DNA from: JABDGC01 sp964449835
Lineage (GTDB): Bacteria; Pseudomonadota; Gammaproteobacteria; DSM-16500
Length of the DNA stretch: 64,000 bases
NCBI GenBank assembly: GCA_964449835.1
Contig: CAYVBZ010000001.1
Location: 33,476-97,475 of the forward strand
Direction of reading: 5' to 3'
Positions 15,936 to 24,759 of this stretch are shown here, one piece after another. The notes beneath the pieces are model-generated. The model was not told the DNA's origin. It did not search any database and worked only from the letters and a program-made list of their open reading frames with translations. The position numbers and the translations under genes were made by a program. How positions within the stretch are numbered: the first letter of the stretch is position 1; every line of letters starts with the position of its first letter.

Positions 15936-16442
15936 TTAAGTGCTGCCGCGGTTTACGGAAATCAAATGGACTTTGAAAATTAAGGTTTGATTGGGGCCGA
16001 TTGCGGGAGGTGCGCCTTGTTCGCCGTAGGCGAGTGAAGCAGGGACATAGAGATTCCAGGTTGCGCCGGTTTTCATGAGCTTTAAGGCTTCTGTCCAACC
16101 AGGGATCACGCCGTTCACGGGGAAGGTGGCGGGTTTTCCACGTTTGTACGAGCTATCGAATTCTTGGCCGTCGATCAAGGTACCGGAATAATCCACCGTG
16201 ACCATATCGCCATCCGCTGGGCGTTCACCTTGGCCTTCTTGCAAAATCTTGTATTGCAGACCGTCCGGCAAAGCGACCACACCTGGTTTCTGCTTATTTT
16301 TCTCTAAAAAAAGCTCGCCTGCTGATTTTTGCGTTGAGACTTGCGTTTGGTCCGAAGAAGTATCGGCGTAAACATTTCCTGCTAGCAAACCCAGACCTAA
16401 AACGGCCAGCGAGACGGCTTTTACTGCGACTCCATATTTCAT
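15936..16442 (-). CDS. FKBP-type peptidyl-prolyl isomerase, exported, Mip-like
   Basis: A 168-residue periplasmic protein-folding helper. A signal peptide (about 1-26, ending VYA) is followed by a short linker and a complete FKBP domain (about 62-165): VTVDYSGTLIDGQEFDSSY, PATFPVNGVIPGWTEAL, WNLYVPASLAYGEQGAPPAIGPNQTLIFKVHL. Active-site aromatics (Tyr, Phe, Trp, Tyr) are in place. It lacks most of the N-terminal dimerisation helix of full-length Mip/FkpA, so it is probably monomeric. Confidence 0.92.
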   Translation of the reverse strand: MKYGVAVKAVSLAVLGLGLLAGNVYADTSSDQTQVSTQKSAGELFLEKNKQKPGVVALPDGLQYKILQEGQGERPADGDMVTVDYSGTLIDGQEFDSSYKRGKPATFPVNGVIPGWTEALKLMKTGATWNLYVPASLAYGEQGAPPAIGPNQTLIFKVHLISVNRGST

Positions 16443-16545
16443 GAAAAACCTCCTAATTTAATAAACGGTGGGCTTCAGCCATGACTACGACACTGTCATG
16501 CTAGTTTGGATTCTAACACATTGCTTAGATTGAAAAAACTTTTCC

Positions 16546-16574
16546 TTGATTTACCCCTACCAGCAGCGTATCTT
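16546..16574 (+). promoter_or_regulatory. Promoter for the His-rich membrane protein
   Basis: TTGATT (16546-16551) and TATCTT (16569-16574) are 17 bp apart. The Fur-box-like palindrome begins seven bases after the -10 hexamer, so it would cover the transcription start. Confidence 0.6.
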
Positions 16575-16580
16575 ATTGCG

Positions 16581-16593
16581 AATGATTATCATT
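16581..16593. promoter_or_regulatory. Fur-box-like operator
   Basis: AATGATTATCATT is a perfect palindrome around its central T and matches the core of the gammaproteobacterial Fur box GATAATGATAATCATTATC. It lies between the -10 box and the ribosome binding site of the downstream gene, a position that would repress when iron is sufficient. Fur binding is inferred. Confidence 0.6.
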
Positions 16594-16613
16594 TACATTT
16601 AGGAGAGGGGTGC

Positions 16614-18563
16614 ATGCTTCATCTTTCCCAAAGCACAAAGAAATATCTGCGCTATGCCCTAACAGGCCTCTTAGTCACCGGAATGGTCTTTGTGACCGGT
16701 TTTATTAGTTTTACCTGTATGTTGCTTTTGGCCCCTTCTATTTACCTCGCTCTCGGCGCCTTCTATTTGGCAGGCGGCATTGAAGGTGAAGTTTATGCAC
16801 AACAGATAGGCTCCTCTTTATTAAAAATATTTTCTCCTAACTACCTGGAAGATCTGCTGCTGCAGGAAAAACTGCTCGAGCTCATTGAAAACTTAGATGA
16901 AGAGAATCCCGCTTCCCAATTTCTACTCGATTATAAAAAACAACTTGAATACCTTGAAGCGCTTGAAGAAAGTGAAGACGAGTCCAACCGAGAAGAACTA
17001 AAAAGTACCCAAAAAAGTCTTAAATGGATGCGGCGCTATTTCAAAGACTTCATGCAGAACAAACAAAATGACGAAAGATTACAACAAGCTCTGATCAAAA
17101 ACAACGAGAAAGAAAACAATGAGAAAACAAACGACGAGAAAGCAAACGACGAGAAAGAAGCCTTCCGTAAGAAAGTCCGCCGAAAACTTTTGCAAGGCCG
17201 TTTAAGCTGGATCTTAAATCTAGGCGCCGGAATGTGCTGCGGGTTAGTCGGCCTCAATTTAGCGCAATCCGGCATTCTAACACTCGCCACTCATTTTGGA
17301 ATTGTGATTACAGGCGCCGCCATGAGTGCCAGCGTCATTGGACTCGCCGTTGTGGGTGCCATTGGCTATACCCTCTTAGTCCATAACACCATTACCGACA
17401 TGATTCAAAATGAAACCCTGCAAAAATGGGCAGTAGAAACCGCCGTTTTCTTTAAGCGCAAACCGGGTGAAACTAATTTTAACTATGGACGGCGCCTCGT
17501 TTTAGGTGCTGTGGGTGTTGGCCTGGTCGTCGGCATGGCTATCTTTGCAACGGTCGCAACTGCCGGCACATGGTGGCAGGCTGCCAAATTCGGCGCGAAG
17601 ATGATTCCAGGCATCCGCAATTTCGCCAATACCTTCGGCATAGTAACCTTCATCCTGACACTCATAACAACCTTGCCCTTTAATGTCGTGAATTCGCTCA
17701 AATCGCTGAAAGAACTGGCCAATACCTCTATCCACATTGCCTGGCATTATCTTAAAAATGAGGTGCAAAAATATAGGAAGATGGAAAATACAGTCCAATT
17801 CCTGAATCCTGTGCGTTTGCTCATACTACTGATCACCTTTCCCTTTAAAACCCTCACTTTCGTGGGCCATCTCATCAGCATGGGGGTCATGGGAAACGAA
17901 CTTAAAGGCGTCAATCGGTTTGTGACAACTGCCTTGTGTACCGCCAGCGAAGCTTCGGCCGATTACTGTATGATTTTTCCGGGCCACCAGCACGAGCATC
18001 ACGACGAGAACGAGCATCACGGCCCTGCCGAACAAGCCCATGCTCCGCGCAAAAAACATGATGAACATAACCATACTCATGCTGATTTGACAGGAAGATT
18101 TTTAAAGTTCGTCCTGACCGTGACCTTCTTATATCCTTTGGCAGCGCTTTGGGACTATCATTTTAGTCAAAAGAACGAGGAAGCTGAAAAAAGGCTGAAG
18201 AGCCCCTGGCAAGCACTTAAAAAAGCCTGGTTTGGTCTTCCTGAAAAACGAACGATTGAAAAACCAGACCTTTCCGTCCAGTGGCTGCTCATCGAAAGGC
18301 AAAGACGTATTAAAAAAACGATTCAAAAATATGGCGCGGGCTTGGATCAGGAGAACAATCCTGACGATGTGGCAGCCATTGAAGAACTTACAGAAAAAAT
18401 CGTTCCTGCGGCGCACTCTATCTATCGTAATCACGATGATGGCAAAATTAACTCTAATACCTTCTTCGAAGAGCACAATCTAAGTCAAAAAGGGAAAAAA
18501 GTTTGCGAAAAAATTATTGAAAAATCAAACTCTGAGCAGTATAAAAGCTTAAGAGTGAATTAA
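16614..18563 (+). CDS. Polytopic membrane protein with His-rich segment
   Basis: A 649-residue protein with several hydrophobic blocks (about residues 16-60, 195-265, 300-360, 370-390, 405-440 and 500-515) separated by charged helices. Residues 160-182 contain short repeats NEKENNEK/NDEKANDEK. Residues about 458-490 are exceptionally rich in His with Asp/Glu (GHQHEHHDENEHHG, HDEHNHTHAD), like the metal loops of ZIP and CDF transporters, although no transporter domain is recognised. The ATG at 16614 follows AGGAGAGGGG and is preferred over an upstream TTG at 16506. The Fur-like operator suggests an iron or metal role. It overlaps the convergent srkA by 15 bp. Confidence 0.7.
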   Translation: MLHLSQSTKKYLRYALTGLLVTGMVFVTGFISFTCMLLLAPSIYLALGAFYLAGGIEGEVYAQQIGSSLLKIFSPNYLEDLLLQEKLLELIENLDEENPASQFLLDYKKQLEYLEALEESEDESNREELKSTQKSLKWMRRYFKDFMQNKQNDERLQQALIKNNEKENNEKTNDEKANDEKEAFRKKVRRKLLQGRLSWILNLGAGMCCGLVGLNLAQSGILTLATHFGIVITGAAMSASVIGLAVVGAIGYTLLVHNTITDMIQNETLQKWAVETAVFFKRKPGETNFNYGRRLVLGAVGVGLVVGMAIFATVATAGTWWQAAKFGAKMIPGIRNFANTFGIVTFILTLITTLPFNVVNSLKSLKELANTSIHIAWHYLKNEVQKYRKMENTVQFLNPVRLLILLITFPFKTLTFVGHLISMGVMGNELKGVNRFVTTALCTASEASADYCMIFPGHQHEHHDENEHHGPAEQAHAPRKKHDEHNHTHADLTGRFLKFVLTVTFLYPLAALWDYHFSQKNEEAEKRLKSPWQALKKAWFGLPEKRTIEKPDLSVQWLLIERQRRIKKTIQKYGAGLDQENNPDDVAAIEELTEKIVPAAHSIYRNHDDGKINSNTFFEEHNLSQKGKKVCEKIIEKSNSEQYKSLRVN

Positions 18564-19523
18564 TAAAGCCTCCTGCTCTCGAAGATGCTGTAACTGCTCC
18601 TGCCAATAACGCGGTGTGTTAAACCAAGGGAAATTCAGAGGAAAAGTAGGGTCCTCCCAGCGTCTCGCGAGCCAGGCTGCGTAATGAATCATGCGCAGAC
18701 TGCGTAGTGCTTCGATCAGGTGAAGCTCGCGGTTGTCAAAGTCATAAAACTCGCGATAACCTTGTAAAATAAATTGAAGTTGTTTTTTTACCTCTGCCGC
18801 CTGGCCTGAAAGCAACATCCAGAGATCTTGAATTGCAGGGCCTGTCAGGCAATCATCTAAATCCACAAAATGCGGGCCGGTTTCATTCCATAAAATATTT
18901 CCGGCATGGCAATCGCCGTGCAGACGGAGAATGCGGATTGTTCCAACTTGACGGAAACATTCTTCTATTTTTTGCAGGATGGTTTCCACAGTCAAACAAT
19001 AGTTATGTTTTAGCTCCTCTGGAATAAAATGATTTTCTAACAAAAATTGATAGGGTTTGTGCCCATAAGTTTCAAGGTCCAGATGACTACGGTGTAAAAA
19101 AGGTTTGCAGGCGCCGACGGCGTGTAGGCGGCCAATAAAGCGGCCCATCCATTCCAAGTGCTCCATATTATCCAATTCAAGCGGCCGTCCGCCTTGGCGC
19201 GGGAAAAGCGCAAAACGAAAGCCCTGATATTCTGCTAAGGTTGTTTGCTCAGCACCAAGACGCATTGGCGCAACAACGGGAAGCTCATGCTCTTGCAGCT
19301 CAAGGGCGAAGGCATGCTCTTCTAAAATAGCTTCGGAGGTCCAGCGGTTGGGGCGGTAAAATTTTGCAACGAGCGGGAAGGCCCCTTCTATGCCAACTTG
19401 GTAAACACGGTTTTCATAGCTGTTCAGGGCCAATAAGCTTCCAGTGCATTGAAAACCAACGCTCTCAATCGCGTCTAAGATCAAGTGCGGGTTCAAATTA
19501 GCGTAGGGGGTTGTCGTATTCAA
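18549..19523 (-). CDS. srkA: SrkA, stress-response Ser/Thr kinase
   Basis: A 324-residue YihE/SrkA-type kinase of the aminoglycoside-phosphotransferase fold. The Brenner-type catalytic loop is LHGDCHAGNILW, and the metal-binding motif is FVDLDDCLTGP. The N-terminal NSYENRVYQVG and FPLVAKFYRP supply the nucleotide loop and Lys. SrkA counters programmed death under stress in E. coli. The 3' end overlaps the convergent membrane-protein gene by 15 bp. A csp gene lies upstream, separated by a terminator. Confidence 0.93.
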   Translation of the reverse strand: MNTTTPYANLNPHLILDAIESVGFQCTGSLLALNSYENRVYQVGIEGAFPLVAKFYRPNRWTSEAILEEHAFALELQEHELPVVAPMRLGAEQTTLAEYQGFRFALFPRQGGRPLELDNMEHLEWMGRFIGRLHAVGACKPFLHRSHLDLETYGHKPYQFLLENHFIPEELKHNYCLTVETILQKIEECFRQVGTIRILRLHGDCHAGNILWNETGPHFVDLDDCLTGPAIQDLWMLLSGQAAEVKKQLQFILQGYREFYDFDNRELHLIEALRSLRMIHYAAWLARRWEDPTFPLNFPWFNTPRYWQEQLQHLREQEALLIHS

Positions 19524-19540
19524 GATAAAGGCTAACTATA

Positions 19541-19575
19541 AAACAAGCCCGCCGCAAAAGCGGGCATGCTTGTTG
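19541..19575 (-). terminator. Intrinsic terminator after the csp gene
   Basis: On the minus strand GCCCGC (60-65 of the 19500 block) pairs with GCGGGC (47-52), extended by AACAAGC/GCTTGTT flanks and followed by TTGTTTTAT. It lies between the csp stop and the srkA start, so the two are separate transcripts. Confidence 0.8.
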
Positions 19576-19601
19576 TTTGTTTTCTTTGAAAATACCTGGG
19601 A

Positions 19602-19811
19602 TTACTCGACCACGGTAACTTCTTCAGCTTGCGGCCCTTTCGGTCCTTGCGTCACGTTAAATTCGACCTGCTGCCCTTCTTGTAAAGAACGGTAACCTTC
19701 GCTTTTAATCGCACGGTAATGCACAAAGACATCCGGTCCATTGTCACGCTTGATGAAACCATAGCCCTTTTCATTGTTGAACCATTTTACGGTCCCTTTC
19801 TCTCTCGCCAT
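19602..19811 (-). CDS. Cold-shock-domain protein (CspA family)
   Basis: A 69-residue single-stranded nucleic-acid-binding protein. Both RNA-binding motifs are present: KGYGFIKR (RNP1-like) and VFVHYRAI (RNP2-like), after the typical GTVKWFNNEKG start. Length matches the family. The ATG follows AAGAGG. A leader of more than 100 bp lies upstream, as usual for csp mRNAs, but no cold box is claimed. Confidence 0.96.
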   Translation of the reverse strand: MAREKGTVKWFNNEKGYGFIKRDNGPDVFVHYRAIKSEGYRSLQEGQQVEFNVTQGPKGPQAEEVTVVE

Positions 19812-20018
19812 AGCAGTAACCTCTTAGAAATGTATGAACGCACACAAAAAATTTGCGTACCCCTCTAATTTAGCAGGAATTTTATTTTTAGTCTCTAGTG
19901 GTGTTGCTTTGATTGTGACTAGGATGTGGGCAGAAAGTTAAAAACAGCAACATTGAGACTCGAATACAGCCCTCCTCGCAAGCGCAGCACGGCAATCCGG
20001 TGGTATAGTTGGCAGCAG

Positions 20019-20046
20019 GTGACAAACTCCCTTTTTCAGGTATAGA
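20019..20046 (+). promoter_or_regulatory. Promoter for the 20.1-kb outer-membrane protein
   Basis: GTGACA (20019-20024) and TATAGA (20041-20046) are 16 bp apart, about 30 bp before the start codon. Confidence 0.5.
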
Positions 20047-20075
20047 ATAACCAAAAGCAAGGAGGCTTTGACCCG

Positions 20076-20918
20076 GTGCAAAAGCGAAAAGTAGTCACAG
20101 CAGGTTTATTCAGCTTAACAACGTTCTTAATCAGTCTTTCCCCTTCCAGCTGGGCCGCAAACTATCGAACAGCCCAACCTCAGCCGCAACCTTCTTACAC
20201 CTCTTATAAAGGTGAAAGGACCAAAAAAATTGTCCGCGCGGGAAATTATAAAGGCGAAACCTTAGCCAAACCTCTGCCTCCTCAACCCCATCCCGTCATG
20301 GCTCCTGTCATTTTACAAGACGGCCCTTATGTGGGTATTTCCGGCGGCTATGATTCCTATAAAGTTAACGAAAACGCGCTGTTCACCGGAACAACGACTG
20401 CGAGCTACAACCCCACCATCAACGCGACGGGTTTGATCGGAGCACTACTCGCAGGGTATGGACATTATTTCAATAACGCCCTGTATTTAGGCGGGGAAGT
20501 TTTTTTGAATGTCAGTGAGGCTTATCAAAGCTGTAATTACACGATCAGTGACAGCACCGATAACATCAGCTATGGCACGAAATTTTTTGTGAGCATGGGG
20601 TATGGCGTCAATATTTTGCCTGGAATTAAATTAAGCGATAGCGGCGTGGTTTTTTTCCGCTTGGGATATCAGATTGCACGTCTGCGGGGACAGGAAAATC
20701 TGGTAGATGGCAGCACCACCATCCCCAGCAATTCCGATAGTTGGAGCGGTGGATTTTCTTACGGCTTGGGGTTTGAACAGGGAATGGTGGAAAACTTTAG
20801 TTTGAGAGGGGATTATGTGCATACGGATTATCGGTCGTTTACGGCCACTTCAGGCACGCAGTACTCGCCGAGTAATAATCAATTTTTGCTTTCTTTGATT
20901 TATCATCTCGCAATTTAA
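20076..20918 (+). CDS. Outer-membrane beta-barrel protein, Opa-like
   Basis: A 280-residue exported protein. Signal peptide about 1-28 (ending SSWA), then a Gln/Pro-rich linker to about residue 85, then a barrel that opens GPYVGISGGYDSYKV and closes with NNQFLLSLIYHLAI, a typical amphipathic last strand. Repeated alternating strands (NALYLGGEVFLN, VVFFRLGYQIAR, FSLRGDYVHTDYR) fit the opacity/OmpW-like porin fold. The start is GTG, supported by AAGGAGG ten bases upstream. Function unknown, surface exposure likely. Confidence 0.78.
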   Translation: MQKRKVVTAGLFSLTTFLISLSPSSWAANYRTAQPQPQPSYTSYKGERTKKIVRAGNYKGETLAKPLPPQPHPVMAPVILQDGPYVGISGGYDSYKVNENALFTGTTTASYNPTINATGLIGALLAGYGHYFNNALYLGGEVFLNVSEAYQSCNYTISDSTDNISYGTKFFVSMGYGVNILPGIKLSDSGVVFFRLGYQIARLRGQENLVDGSTTIPSNSDSWSGGFSYGLGFEQGMVENFSLRGDYVHTDYRSFTATSGTQYSPSNNQFLLSLIYHLAI

Positions 20919-20957
20919 CTCACGGTGCGCTGGCAGGCTGAAAGCCGCCAAATCACA

Positions 20958-21800
20958 TTAAACCGGCACCCGCAGCTCCAAAAGCTCTCCCCCACTCTGC
21001 AATTTCACACTCGTAGAATCAATACTAACCACCTTCATCCCATCAACCAAATCTCCCAACCGAAACGTTTGATTATTGATCAAAGCAATTTTCTCAGACC
21101 CCGAAATAAGAACACCATTTAAAGTCAGTTTAGAGCTCGACAGCGCCATATTCACTGGCAAGGGCGCAGGTTGAGCAACGACTTGCGGGGCCTGTGAAGG
21201 CTGAACTTGCACAAACACAGGGCTTGCTTGGACAGGAACTGATGAGGGTTGCGCTTCCACAAAAACAGGGTTGGCTTGGACAGGAACTGGTGAAGGTTGC
21301 GCTTCCACAAAAACAGGGTTGGCTTGGACAGGAACTGGTGAAGGTTGCGCTTTCATAAAAACAGGGTTGGCTTGGGCTGAAACCCGCGCAGACTGGACTT
21401 CTGGAAATACCGGACTTGAGGTAACAGGGACCTGCGCAGCCTGAACTTCAGCAACAACTGGACTCGCTGGAACAGGCAGCGACTGCTGAACTAGTGCTCG
21501 TTGCGGCGGAGCAGTCACTCTCTTTCCATCTGTCACCCAAAAATGTGCTGAAGGCGGAGTGACATCTTGTTGACGAGGGTGCGTTTGGGTCACGGCGGGG
21601 CGCAGCTCATTTCCGGACATGGGCCGCCCATAAAACGAGTAGATCGCAATCCCGCCTGCACTAAGCGTTAACAGCAAACTCCCCAAAACCATCGGCTTAA
21701 TATTGCGGCGATGCGGTTTACTCTGCGTCAGGGAGTTTTGTAAACGAAGATACTCGCGGTTCCGTTGCGTTTTTTGTAATGCATCATAAATAATGCTCAC
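20958..21800 (-). CDS. GspB-like partner of the ExeA ATPase
   Basis: Type II secretion accessory protein. The 280 residues start with SIIYDALQKTQRNREYLR, the cytoplasmic motif of the GspB family, followed by a single membrane helix (about 40-58, VLGSLLLTLSAGGIAIYSF), a Pro/Val/Gln-rich periplasmic stalk with 16-residue repeats, and a C-terminal GspB domain (LTLNGVLISGSEKIALINNQ, FRLGDLVDGMKV, LELRVPV). The GTG at 21800 is chosen because it begins the conserved motif; an upstream in-frame start would add seven unrelated residues. It overlaps gspA by 17 bp, so the two are co-translated. No other T2SS genes are in the window. Confidence 0.82.
   Translation of the reverse strand: MSIIYDALQKTQRNREYLRLQNSLTQSKPHRRNIKPMVLGSLLLTLSAGGIAIYSFYGRPMSGNELRPAVTQTHPRQQDVTPPSAHFWVTDGKRVTAPPQRALVQQSLPVPASPVVAEVQAAQVPVTSSPVFPEVQSARVSAQANPVFMKAQPSPVPVQANPVFVEAQPSPVPVQANPVFVEAQPSSVPVQASPVFVQVQPSQAPQVVAQPAPLPVNMALSSSKLTLNGVLISGSEKIALINNQTFRLGDLVDGMKVVSIDSTSVKLQSGGELLELRVPV
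21195..21435 (-). repeat. 48-bp coding tandem repeat in gspB
   Basis: Copies at 21255-21302 and 21303-21350 are nearly identical, with diverged copies on both sides. Each encodes 16 residues of the type PVFVEAQPSPVPVQAN. The high identity of the central copies suggests copy number may vary between strains. Confidence 0.85.
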
Positions 21801-22614
21801 CGTATAACATCTCCTTTGCACATTTTTCTACAATGAATTCATCGATGGAATGGCTGCCGGAAACGAAGCCGGCCAAAAGCGCCCGGTCGCATAAAATATT
21901 AATCGCGCGAGGCGAGCCTTTGCTGTAATGAAAAATCGCCGAGATGGCTTGGTCCGAAAAAAGAATGTTTAATAGACTTTCCGGATTCTTGCAGGCCTTC
22001 TTGATGCGATGATGAATGTAATCGCGCACATCTCCGCGATCCAGTGGTTGAATATGAAAATGCACTGCCACGCGTTGACGCAATTGGCGCAATTCTGGCA
22101 ACTGCAAATTTTGAATGAGTTCGGGTTGGCCGACTAAAATAATCTGTAATAACTTTTCTTTTTCTGTTTCAAGGTTGGATAAAAGGCGGACCTCCTCCAA
22201 CTGGGCTGAAGTAAGATGTTGTGCTTCATCAATGATAACGGCGACGTTATGTCCTAGGTTGGACTCTTTGATTAAATATTTATTTAAAACATTCACCAAG
22301 CCATATTTATCTTGCTCTTTGGTCCTTAGACCTAAGTCTTGGACAATGAGTTGTAATAATTCTAATTCTGAAAAATTGGGGTTGAGGATTAAGGCGTATT
22401 TGGTTTTGGGGTCGGCGTATTTTAATAAAGCCCGACAAAGAGTCGTTTTGCCAACGCCGACCTCACCGGTGATGGCTAGAATGCCTTTGCGGTGCTCGAT
22501 TCCATAAGCAAGACTGGAGATGGCGTAGCGATGGCTGGTGCTTGAAAAAAAGAAATCAGGATCTGCGGTGACGTTAAAGGGGTTTTCTTTGAATTGGTAA
22601 AAGTCGAAATACAT
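21784..22614 (-). CDS. GspA/ExeA-type ATPase
   Basis: A 276-residue AAA ATPase of the ExeA family, which with GspB inserts the secretin through peptidoglycan. It begins MYFDFYQFKENPFNVTADP, diagnostic for the family. Walker A is GEVGVGKTTL (50-59), Walker B is VAVIIDEAQHL, and sensor motifs IILVGQPEL and RQRVAVHFH follow. It lacks the membrane helix and peptidoglycan-binding domain of full ExeA, so periplasmic contacts would depend on the GspB-like partner. Confidence 0.88.
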   Translation of the reverse strand: MYFDFYQFKENPFNVTADPDFFFSSTSHRYAISSLAYGIEHRKGILAITGEVGVGKTTLCRALLKYADPKTKYALILNPNFSELELLQLIVQDLGLRTKEQDKYGLVNVLNKYLIKESNLGHNVAVIIDEAQHLTSAQLEEVRLLSNLETEKEKLLQIILVGQPELIQNLQLPELRQLRQRVAVHFHIQPLDRGDVRDYIHHRIKKACKNPESLLNILFSDQAISAIFHYSKGSPRAINILCDRALLAGFVSGSHSIDEFIVEKCAKEMLYGEHYL

Positions 22615-22700
22615 AGCTCTCCGTCCGTGAAGCCTGATTTATTCGTTTATTGATTATAACACTAGAACTGGTTGCAAAAAAGAGAGGCCACTCACCCCTA

Positions 22701-22737
22701 CCCCTCTCCCCTCGCGCTGCGCGCTCCGGGAGAGGGG
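22701..22737. repeat. Palindromic intergenic repeat
   Basis: CCCCTCTCCC (22701-22710) and GGGAGAGGGG (22728-22737) form a 10-bp stem whose loop contains GCGC twice. It lies between gspA and rarA; the arms resemble the hairpin at 15847-15881. Confidence 0.6.
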
Positions 22738-22785
22738 ATCATTTTTTAATGGGACAGCCCTGCTCATCCCTACATCAATAACCCC

Positions 22786-24120
22786 CTATTTCTTCACCTT
22801 CCCATCCAAATCCCGCCAATAAGCCAAGCGTTCTGCAATCTTGGCCTCCAACCCCCGTGGCGTAGGATGGTAGTAGGACCTATTACTCACCCCTTCAGGA
22901 AAATAATCTTCCCCCGCCGCATAAGCCCCTGGCTCATCATGCGCATACCGATAGGCTTTACCATAACCTAAATCTTTCATCAGGCCCGTCGGCGCGTTTC
23001 GCAAATGCAAAGGCACCTCTAAAGTCCCGCTTTGTTTGACCTCCGAAAGGACCGCCTTATAAGCCACATAAACCGCATTACTTTTAGGCGCACAAGCTAG
23101 ATAAACCAGTGCTTGCGCCAAAGCCAACTCCCCTTCCGGCGAGCCTAAACGCTCATAAACTTCGCAAGCATGAATAGCAAGGTCCAAAGCGCGAGGGTCC
23201 GCGTTGCCGATGTCCTCCGAAGCCATGCGCACAATCCTGCGTGCGATATAAAGTGGATCGCAGCCCCCATCCAACATACGAGCAAACCAATACAAGCTCG
23301 CATCTGGAGAAGAGCCCCGAACTGCTTTATGGAGCGCGGAAATTTGGTCATAGAAAAGCTCGCCGCCTTTATCGAAGCGTCTCAGGCTCTGTTGAACGAC
23401 CTCTTTAAGAAGCTCCTCGGTCACAGTGACTTGATTATTTTTGCTTTGCGCTAAATCCGCTAGAATTTCTAATAAATTGAGGACTTGCCTCGCATCGCCA
23501 TCTGCCGTCCGCACTAAAATGGATTGAAGCGGCAAAGCAAAATCAAAGCGCAGTTCTCCTAAGCCGCGCTCAGGGTCTGCAAGCGCTTGTTGCAAAACTT
23601 GTAGCAATTCCTCATCAGTAAAGCGTCTCAAAACATAAACCCGCGTACGCGACAAAAGCGGTGAGTTCAACTCAAAAGAAGGGTTTTCCGTGGTCGCGCC
23701 AATCAGGATTAAGGTGCCGTTTTCAACATAAGGCAAAAACGCGTCTTGCTGAGACTTGTTAAAACGATGAATTTCATCCACAAAGAGCACTGTGGCCTGC
23801 TGCTTTTCGGCGCGGCGCAGCTTGGCCTCGTCGACAATTTTTCGAATGTCTTTCACACCGGAAAAAATTGCTGACAATTGCACAAAATGGGCTTTTGCCT
23901 GTGTCGCCATGAGGCGGGCCAGCGTTGTTTTTCCGGTTCCCGGCGGTCCCCAAAAAATCATGGAATGGAGAATACCTTGCTCTAAGGCGCGACGCAGCGG
24001 TTTGCCGGGGCCGACAAGATGGCCCTGGCCTATAAACTCGCTCAAATCCCGCGGCCGCATGCGCTCTGCAAGTGGCGTAAAAAGCCCTTCAGGAAGAGAA
24101 GCGGATTTAGTGGGTTTCAT
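22786..24120 (-). CDS. rarA: RarA (MgsA) replication-associated ATPase
   Basis: A 444-residue AAA+ protein acting at stalled replication forks. Walker A is GPPGTGKTT (58-66), Walker B is VLFVDEIHRF, sensor 1 is LIGATTENPSF and the arginine-finger region is PLLSRTRVYVL. The C-terminal part (GSSPDASLYWFARML, YHPTPRGLEAKI) is typical of RarA. The ATG at 24120 is used; a TTG three bases upstream is less likely. Its start overlaps the lolA 3' end by 14 bp, a conserved gammaproteobacterial pair. Confidence 0.96.
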   Translation of the reverse strand: MKPTKSASLPEGLFTPLAERMRPRDLSEFIGQGHLVGPGKPLRRALEQGILHSMIFWGPPGTGKTTLARLMATQAKAHFVQLSAIFSGVKDIRKIVDEAKLRRAEKQQATVLFVDEIHRFNKSQQDAFLPYVENGTLILIGATTENPSFELNSPLLSRTRVYVLRRFTDEELLQVLQQALADPERGLGELRFDFALPLQSILVRTADGDARQVLNLLEILADLAQSKNNQVTVTEELLKEVVQQSLRRFDKGGELFYDQISALHKAVRGSSPDASLYWFARMLDGGCDPLYIARRIVRMASEDIGNADPRALDLAIHACEVYERLGSPEGELALAQALVYLACAPKSNAVYVAYKAVLSEVKQSGTLEVPLHLRNAPTGLMKDLGYGKAYRYAHDEPGAYAAGEDYFPEGVSNRSYYHPTPRGLEAKIAERLAYWRDLDGKVKK

Positions 24121-24739
24121 CAATCACATCCACTTTGGCTGGAGGATGGAATTGGAATAAGGCAGTTTTCAGATTTGCATTTTCTTTGACGTGCTGAAGC
24201 TGGATGACGGTGTTATGTCCTAGATGATCTTGCATGCGTAATTCTTTGATTTTATGGTTTAAAAAACCAAGTTGAATTGCACGAAATTGGCTGTCGCCGC
24301 CCTTGGGTGTCAGGGAAAACCATTGCCAATTTCGCGGTGCCTGCATGCGGCGCACGGTAAAATCACGGGTAATCGCCGTGCTGACATTGCTTAATAAAAA
24401 CGCCGGCGTCTTGCCCGCTTCCTTAGCGACCGGACGAATCACGACCTGTTCTAAGTCGGGGTCATAAATCCAAAGACGGGCATTGTTTGCGACAATGAGC
24501 TGTGGCGTGGGGCTCTGAACATCCCAGCGAAAGCCTCCTGGGCGTTTTAGGAAGAGCTTGCCTTGAGAGCGCTGGACGGCTTTTCCTCGGTTGTCCAAAA
24601 TGGTTTGCACAAAGTCCGCCTGGAGGCTTTGGATGGGGTTGAGGACTTGGAGCAGTTCTTGGGCTTCTTCTTGGGCGGAAGCGCTAAATGAACAAAAAAC
24701 TAGGATAAGAATGAGAAACAGACTGGATAAATGACGCAT
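24107..24739 (-). CDS. lolA: LolA, outer-membrane lipoprotein carrier
   Basis: A 210-residue periplasmic chaperone that carries lipoproteins from LolCDE to LolB. Signal peptide about 1-22 (ending SASA), then the LolA fold: IQSLQADFVQTILD, GKLFLKRPGGFRWDV, LIVANNARLWIYDPDLEQV. The ATG at 24739 has a G-rich ribosome binding site five bases away, better than the GTG six bases upstream. Overlaps rarA and is probably co-transcribed with it. Confidence 0.94.
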   Translation of the reverse strand: MRHLSSLFLILILVFCSFSASAQEEAQELLQVLNPIQSLQADFVQTILDNRGKAVQRSQGKLFLKRPGGFRWDVQSPTPQLIVANNARLWIYDPDLEQVVIRPVAKEAGKTPAFLLSNVSTAITRDFTVRRMQAPRNWQWFSLTPKGGDSQFRAIQLGFLNHKIKELRMQDHLGHNTVIQLQHVKENANLKTALFQFHPPAKVDVIDETH

Positions 24740-24759
24740 AGACACCCCCCTTTAGGCAG

